Of a stretch of 36,384 bases of DNA, positions 34,630-36,384 are shown in pieces (within the stretch, counting starts at the first letter, position 1; every line of letters starts with the position of its first letter). The notes under the pieces were generated by a model. The model did no database searches, was not told the origin of the DNA, and worked only from the letters and a program-made list of their open reading frames with translations. This DNA is from an uncultured Bacteroidales bacterium (GTDB taxonomy: Bacteria; Bacteroidota; Bacteroidia; Bacteroidales; UBA932): the NCBI GenBank assembly GCA_946187975.1, contig CAMHTE010000010.1, positions 1 through 36,384 on the forward strand, in the 5' to 3' direction. The position numbers were made by a program, and so were the translations under genes.

Positions 34630-35718
34630 ATGAAGACTATCCACAGACTGCTGGCGGCGCTCCCCTTCCTTATGGGAGCCATCTGCCTCTCCTCCTGCAC
34701 AAAAACCCCGGTACTGCCGGAAGACGCCATCCTTGCTATACGCATGGGCGGTGCCACACGGCTCTCGCTTCCGGACACTTCCGATTTTATACTGCGGCTT
34801 TACGGGCCAGGTAACAAAACCGTATATGACGGACCATACGGGAACGCTCCTTCAGAGATGCAGTTGTCTCCCGGCAATTATCGTGTGGAGGCCCTTTCCT
34901 GCTCGTTTTCAATGCCGGCTTTCGACTGTCCCCAGTTCGGCGACGAGCAGAGCCTGTCGCTGGGCGAGGGCGAGTACCGCAACGTGGAACTGCTGTGCCG
35001 TCAGCGCAACGCAGGCGTGCGTCTGATCGTGAATGACACCTTCGTAGCCAATTACGTAAAGGCCGACCTGTATCTGCGCTCGGCGGACGGAACCCTGATG
35101 TACGACTTCCGGGAAACCCGCACAGCCTTCTTCAAGCCCGGGCCGGTCGCCCTGATGATGAACGATTCCGGGAAGTCACGCACCCTGTTTACCCGCAACA
35201 TGGATGCGGGCGAGATGCTTCTGGTTGAACTTTCCGCCTCCGAACACATGCCCGTGGCACGGTTGCTTTCCGGAGGCAGCATAGAAATAGCAATAGATAC
35301 GACACGCAAATGGACGAGCGGACGCTTCGCTTATGACGGAGGGGCCACCGATCCTTCCGGCGACATCACACCGGGAGGAAATCCCGGCAATCCATTCAGC
35401 GTTGCTGAAGCCAGGCGCAAAGCCGGGAGCAAGGACGTTTGGGTATGCGGATACATAGTCGGCGGAGACCTCAGCTCTAAAGGCTGGAACAGGACCGCGC
35501 CGTTCCAGTCAAGGACGAACCTGGCCATAGCCGACTCCCCCACCTGCACCGAACGTGACCTGTGCTTGTCGGTAATGCTGCCCAAAGGCGACATACGAGA
35601 TGCGCTGAACCTCGTGGACAACGACCTTCTCTGGCACAAGGTGCTGATAAAAGGAAGCATAGTGGAGGCGTACTACGGGCTGCCCGGCCTCCAGTCGCTC
35701 AAGGATTACCGGCTCTAA
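34630..35718 (+). CDS. DUF4493/DUF6359-like lipoprotein
   Basis: The 362-residue lipoprotein has a lipobox ending Leu-Ser-Ser-Cys (Cys23). Residues about 30-240 resemble the DUF4493 beta-sandwich of Bacteroidetes lipoproteins: LPDTSDFILRLYGP, then LSPGNYRVEALSC, a pattern also seen near FimB-like folds. After a Gly/Pro linker (about 245-258) a second domain starts AEARRKAGSKDVWVCGYIVGGDL and matches DUF6359, a small OB-like module of surface proteins. Domain names are from pattern memory. The long open frame upstream to 34531 is not used, because the signal peptide starts at 34630. It converges on the sulfatase-maturase gene with a 9-base gap and no terminator. Confidence 0.75.
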   Translation: MKTIHRLLAALPFLMGAICLSSCTKTPVLPEDAILAIRMGGATRLSLPDTSDFILRLYGPGNKTVYDGPYGNAPSEMQLSPGNYRVEALSCSFSMPAFDCPQFGDEQSLSLGEGEYRNVELLCRQRNAGVRLIVNDTFVANYVKADLYLRSADGTLMYDFRETRTAFFKPGPVALMMNDSGKSRTLFTRNMDAGEMLLVELSASEHMPVARLLSGGSIEIAIDTTRKWTSGRFAYDGGATDPSGDITPGGNPGNPFSVAEARRKAGSKDVWVCGYIVGGDLSSKGWNRTAPFQSRTNLAIADSPTCTERDLCLSVMLPKGDIRDALNLVDNDLLWHKVLIKGSIVEAYYGLPGLQSLKDYRL

Positions 35719-35727
35719 CGTCGCGGA

Positions 35728-36384
35728 CTAGCGTTCTGCGGAAGCGAGCAGGTCGTCACGCATAGCGGAGAAGTACTTCTGCGTGTGCCTGAAGAATTTG
35801 CGATAACCGTCGCAGAGATAGTTGCGTCGCTCGAAACGATGTTTGGGGCAGCCTCCGTGGCAAAGTGCGAAGAACTCGCAGCGCAGACATTCCCCGGGAA
35901 GGGAATTTCGCTTCGCTATGCCGAAGGCCGTCTGCTGAGGGGATGCCATCATCTCGGACAGCTTGTCGTGGAAGATGTTTCCTATTTTATACTGCGGATA
36001 AACGAAATGGTCGCAGCAGTAAACGTCACCGTTGTGCTCGACTACCGCATTCCCTCCGCAGGTTTCCGCGAAACTGCAGGTGGCGGGCATCACTCCGCAC
36101 ATGTTGGCGAGAGTAGCGTCGAACCAGTTCACGAACACTCTCCCTACGTCTCCGGCCGATAGCCATGAGTCGAATACGTCGCAGAGGAAGGTGCCGAACC
36201 CGAGCCCGCTGACGCTCCACGGAGCCAGCACGGCATCGGCATCGTGCGGATCCACGATCACGGGTCTGGAATTCTTAACCCTCCTGGCGACCAGACCGTC
36301 CTGCGAAGGATATCGTACGTGCTCGACAACCGGTGAGAACTGTATGAAGGCCGTGCCGAGACTCTTCAGAAAGTTATAAACCTC
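35728..36384 (-). CDS. Anaerobic sulfatase-maturating enzyme (radical SAM/SPASM), C-terminal part
   Basis: The 218 visible residues are the C-terminal half of an anSME, which converts Cys or Ser of sulfatases to formylglycine. Reading in from the right edge, VYNFLKSLGTAFIQFSPVVE is the conserved end of the radical-SAM core region. Then come SPASM iron-sulfur ligands: TCSFAETCGGNAVVEHNG, DVYCCDHFVYPQYKIGN, CLRCEFFALCHGGCPKHRF and LCDGY. The CxxxCxxC cluster lies beyond the edge. The GTG near 36261 is inside the gene and is not the start. Such enzymes occur beside sulfatases acting on mucin or glycosaminoglycans, but no sulfatase is in the window. Confidence 0.93.
   Translation of the reverse strand, partial: EVYNFLKSLGTAFIQFSPVVEHVRYPSQDGLVARRVKNSRPVIVDPHDADAVLAPWSVSGLGFGTFLCDVFDSWLSAGDVGRVFVNWFDATLANMCGVMPATCSFAETCGGNAVVEHNGDVYCCDHFVYPQYKIGNIFHDKLSEMMASPQQTAFGIAKRNSLPGECLRCEFFALCHGGCPKHRFERRNYLCDGYRKFFRHTQKYFSAMRDDLLASAER

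Overview
This window reads as chromosomal DNA of an anaerobic, gut-type Bacteroidales bacterium with roughly half G+C. The evidence is the density of Bacteroidetes lipoproteins, a FimA/Mfa2 type V pilus locus, S1/P1 nuclease, M16 and SppA-type envelope proteins, a 1090-residue SecA with the long form usual in this phylum, promoters of the Bacteroidetes -7 type (TAnnTTTG), and a radical-SAM sulfatase maturase of the oxygen-sensitive kind. No insertion sequence, phage gene, integrase or CRISPR array was seen.

Layout. (1) 1-8265, minus strand: a tight operon reading from an exported S1/P1 nuclease, through a multi-pass HGSNAT/NagX-like acetyltransferase, to a giant lipoprotein (fimbrillin-like domain, Cys-ladder GLUG beta-helix, SGNH esterase), a paralogous GLUG lipoprotein without esterase, and a further lipoprotein cut by the window edge. 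(2) 8316-9623, plus: Omp85-type barrel. (3) tRNA-Pro (minus) with its terminator, then sppA and a small outer-membrane barrel gene (plus). (4) 12191-13321, minus: hpt-adk purine genes. (5) 13452-15143, plus: HhH plus outer-membrane-type protein. (6) 15133-19104, minus: tgt-lptF/G-dut-murF, four overlapping genes. (7) 19176-20453, plus: NHS-type nucleoside permease. (8) 20436-26946, minus: short ssb followed 4 bases later by a type V pilus operon (OmpA/TPR lipoprotein, FimA-like pilin, Mfa2/FimB-like anchor, DUF4906-like protein). (9) 27191-27559, plus: small zinc-ribbon protein. (10) 27571-31281, minus: secA-bactofilin. (11) tRNA-Gly(CCC), then a two-domain M16 peptidase lipoprotein (minus). 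(12) a DUF4493/DUF6359-like lipoprotein (plus), converging on the 3' part of an anaerobic sulfatase-maturating enzyme (minus) cut by the right edge.

How they may work together. Housekeeping genes (hpt, adk, tgt, dut, murF, secA, tRNAs) alternate with envelope modules. The two accessory modules most worth attention are the nuclease/acetyltransferase/GLUG-SGNH operon, which has the parts of an envelope acetylation-deacetylation system on cell-surface lipoproteins, and the pilus operon transcribed behind ssb. Several promoters place the -7 box 4-8 bases from the start codon, implying leaderless or nearly leaderless mRNAs, and two unrelated genes 21 kb apart share an almost identical 25-base element upstream of the -7 position.
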